A stretch of 7,838 bases of DNA from Myxococcales bacterium (GTDB taxonomy: Bacteria > Myxococcota > Myxococcia > Myxococcales > Myxococcaceae): positions 19,309 to 27,146 of the forward strand of contig PMBV01000120.1 of NCBI GenBank assembly GCA_003153055.1. The letters are read 5' to 3'. A program made the position numbers and the translations under genes. Positions 6,468 to 7,838 of the stretch are shown here, piece after piece. Position 1 is the first letter of the stretch. Each line of letters starts with the position of its first letter. The notes below the pieces were generated by a model. That model searched no databases. It saw only the letters and a program-made list of their open reading frames with translations, and was not told the DNA's origin.

Positions 6468-7463
6468 GTGCAGCTCAAACGCTCCATCGAGCCATCGCTG
6501 ACGAGGGTCGAGCAGTTTCGGCTCCTCTCGGAGGCGGGGCGGCTGCAGGTGCTGGCGCTGTGTGCCGAGGAGGAGCTGTCGGTCTCGGAGCTGGCCTCGG
6601 TGCTGAAGGACAGTCAGTCGCAGGTGAGCCGGAAGGTGGCGCCGCTGCGGGAGGCGGGGTTGCTGGAGTCGCGCCGCGACGGCACCCGGCTCTTTCTGCG
6701 AGCGTCGGTGGACGTGCAGGCCGACGCCGTGCTGGCCGAGGCGGTCGCGGAAGGTCGCCGGCTGTGCCTGGTCGACGGGAGCCTGGCGCGGGTGCCGGGG
6801 GTGGTGGCGGCGCGGGAGGAGCACGGACGCACGCACTTCGAGGCGCCTGTGGGGCCGCCCGCGTCGGTGCCGGCCTCGCCGGAGCACCTGGGGCACCTGG
6901 CGGCGTTGGGCCCGCTGTTGTCGGGGCGGCAGTTGGCGGTGGACGTCGGCACGGGTGACGGGCTGTCGCTCGATGTGTTGGCGCCGTTGTACCAGCGAGT
7001 CATCGCGGTGGATCGAAGTCCCGCCCAGTTGGCCCGGGTGGCGGAGCGAGTGGCGGCGCGGGGGTTTCACCACGTGTCGTTGTTCCCTGGCACCTATGAC
7101 GACGCGGCGTTGGTGCAGCGGGTCGACGGTGCCGGAGGGGCGGACCTGGTGTTCGCCGGCCGCGCGTTGCACCATGTCTCTCGACCCGCCCAGGCGGTGC
7201 AGGCCTTTGCTCGGCTGCTCAAGCGCACGGGCTTCTTGGTTGTGTTGGATTACCTCGCGCACGACGATGATCGCCTGCGCACCGAGTCAGGAGACGTCTG
7301 GCTCGGCTTTCCGGTCGATGAAGTCCGTCGATTCTTCGCCGCCGCCGAGCTCACCTTCGTGGCCGACGTACCGGTGAGCCCCGCCTTTCACCCACAAGGC
7401 CCGGACGCCCGTCTCACCTGGCACGCCTGGGTCGCCCAGAAGCCGAAGTCTCCCACGCAGTAG
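6468..7463 (+). CDS. sahR: ArsR-family regulator with SAM-methyltransferase-like domain (SahR-like)
   Basis: This is a predicted cytoplasmic repressor of SAM-cycle genes. Residues 15-80 form an ArsR-type winged helix (recognition region [20 protein letters not shown], then [20 protein letters not shown] with the wing). No CxC metal-binding motif of arsenic or zinc sensors appears in the expected helix. Residues about 150-325 resemble class I methyltransferases: glycine motif [10 protein letters not shown] (156-165), acidic Asp182 in [16 protein letters not shown] (233-240), and [22 protein letters not shown] (250-271) followed by WLGF. This fused architecture is that of SahR, an ArsR-family repressor whose methylase-like domain binds S-adenosylhomocysteine and which controls ahcY, metK and methionine synthase genes in Proteobacteria. 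Location 58 bp before ahcY on the same strand strongly supports this. GTG at 6468 is the first usual start after an in-frame TGA at 6450. A true methyltransferase role is the alternative. Confidence 0.85.
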   Translation: MQLKRSIEPSLTRVEQFRLLSEAGRLQVLALCAEEELSVSELASVLKDSQSQVSRKVAPLREAGLLESRRDGTRLFLRASVDVQADAVLAEAVAEGRRLCLVDGSLARVPGVVAAREEHGRTHFEAPVGPPASVPASPEHLGHLAALGPLLSGRQLAVDVGTGDGLSLDVLAPLYQRVIAVDRSPAQLARVAERVAARGFHHVSLFPGTYDDAALVQRVDGAGGADLVFAGRALHHVSRPAQAVQAFARLLKRTGFLVVLDYLAHDDDRLRTESGDVWLGFPVDEVRRFFAAAELTFVADVPVSPAFHPQGPDARLTWHAWVAQKPKSPTQ

Positions 7464-7509
7464 TCGTTTCCCTGGAAGGCGTGAAGGCCGCGCCGACCGC
7501 ACTCGCCAC

Positions 7510-7515
7510 AAGGAG
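7510..7515 (+). promoter_or_regulatory. Ribosome binding site of ahcY
   Basis: AAGGAG ends six bases before the ATG at 7522, an ideal spacing that fixes the ahcY start. The 58-bp gap after the sahR-like gene shows no terminator hairpin and is too short for the known SAH riboswitch, whose conserved core I also do not see, so co-transcription is likely. Confidence 0.85.
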
Positions 7516-7521
7516 TCACCG

Positions 7522-7838
7522 ATGAATGAACAGAAGACGTTCCCTGCCTACAAGGTCGCCGACCTCAGCCTCGCCGAGTGGGGCCGGAAGGAGATCGCCA
7601 TCGCCGAGAAGGAGATGCCCGGCCTCATGGCGTTGAGGGCGCAGTACGCGGGGAAGAACCCGCTGAAGGGGGCCCGTGTCGCCGGATGCCTCCACATGAC
7701 CATCGAGACCGCGGTACTCATCGAGACCCTGGTGTCGCTCGGTGCCGAGGTGACCTGGACGAGCTGCAACATCTTCTCGACGCAGGACAACGCGGCGGCG
7801 GCCATCGCCAAGGCCGGCGTGCCGGTGTTCGCGTGGAA
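7522..7838 (+). CDS. ahcY: S-adenosylhomocysteine hydrolase, N-terminal part (cut by window edge)
   Basis: AhcY (adenosylhomocysteinase) splits S-adenosylhomocysteine, the inhibitory by-product of methylation, into homocysteine and adenosine using bound NAD. The window holds 105 codons of a protein usually 430-480 long; the reading frame is open to the edge. Translation gives [20 protein letters not shown], then [17 protein letters not shown] (26-42) and the conserved block [20 protein letters not shown] (54-73), followed by [20 protein letters not shown]. His58, Thr60 and Glu62 of LHMTIE correspond to the substrate-binding region of the human enzyme. It is the second gene of a probable sahR-like/ahcY operon, which fits induction by its own substrate. 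Confidence 0.97.
   Translation, partial: MNEQKTFPAYKVADLSLAEWGRKEIAIAEKEMPGLMALRAQYAGKNPLKGARVAGCLHMTIETAVLIETLVSLGAEVTWTSCNIFSTQDNAAAAIAKAGVPVFAW

Noticed and set aside
6408..7262. Antisense open frame (284 codons) opposite the SahR-like gene
   Set aside because: Arg/Gln/His-rich with no recognisable motif; the sense frame has clear winged-helix and methyltransferase motifs.
7464..7521. SAH riboswitch before ahcY
   Set aside because: The 58-bp gap is too short and lacks the conserved core; regulation is better explained by the SahR-like protein.

Overview
The window is GC-rich and carries genes typical of a myxobacterium (Myxococcota). The clearest hint is a long secreted lipoprotein built from Cys/Asp-rich 'DNDCDG' repeats, a style abundant in that group. 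The lineage is inferred from gene style, not proven.

Layout. (1) 1-314, minus: 5' end of metK (S-adenosylmethionine synthetase), running off the left edge. (2) 493-2418, plus: a cysteine-rich lipoprotein with eight MopE-like putative metal-binding repeats, transcribed divergently from metK. (3) 2459-5151, minus: a two-gene cassette, a DUF262 protein followed by a HipA-family kinase. The two overlap by four bases (TTGA), and HipA ends only 40 bp from the lipoprotein stop in a convergent arrangement. (4) 5223-6332, minus: a UDPGP-family UTP-glucose-1-phosphate uridylyltransferase, 71 bp upstream of the DUF262 gene on the same strand. (5) 6468-7463, plus: an ArsR-type winged-helix protein fused to a SAM-methyltransferase-like domain, the architecture of the SAH-responsive regulator SahR. 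(6) 7522-7838, plus: 5' end of ahcY (S-adenosylhomocysteine hydrolase), running off the right edge.

How they fit. metK, the SahR-like regulator and ahcY belong to the SAM/methionine cycle. SahR proteins are known to repress SAM-cycle genes and to be released by SAH, so the regulator probably controls itself and ahcY from a promoter at about 6431-6460. That promoter has an 18-bp near-perfect palindrome lying between its -35 and -10 boxes, and the GTG start falls almost exactly where transcription should begin, suggesting a leaderless mRNA.

The most unusual part is the DUF262-HipA cassette. The kinase keeps its recognisable catalytic residues, yet no HipB-like antitoxin is visible. Its translationally coupled partner is a DUF262 (GmrSD N-terminal / ParB-like fold) protein that lacks a recognisable HNH (DUF1524) nuclease domain. 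Together with locally lower GC in sampled lines, this suggests an acquired defence or toxin-antitoxin-like module placed among housekeeping genes. No RNA genes, CRISPR arrays or insertion sequences were seen. No stretch longer than about 180 bp lacks a gene.
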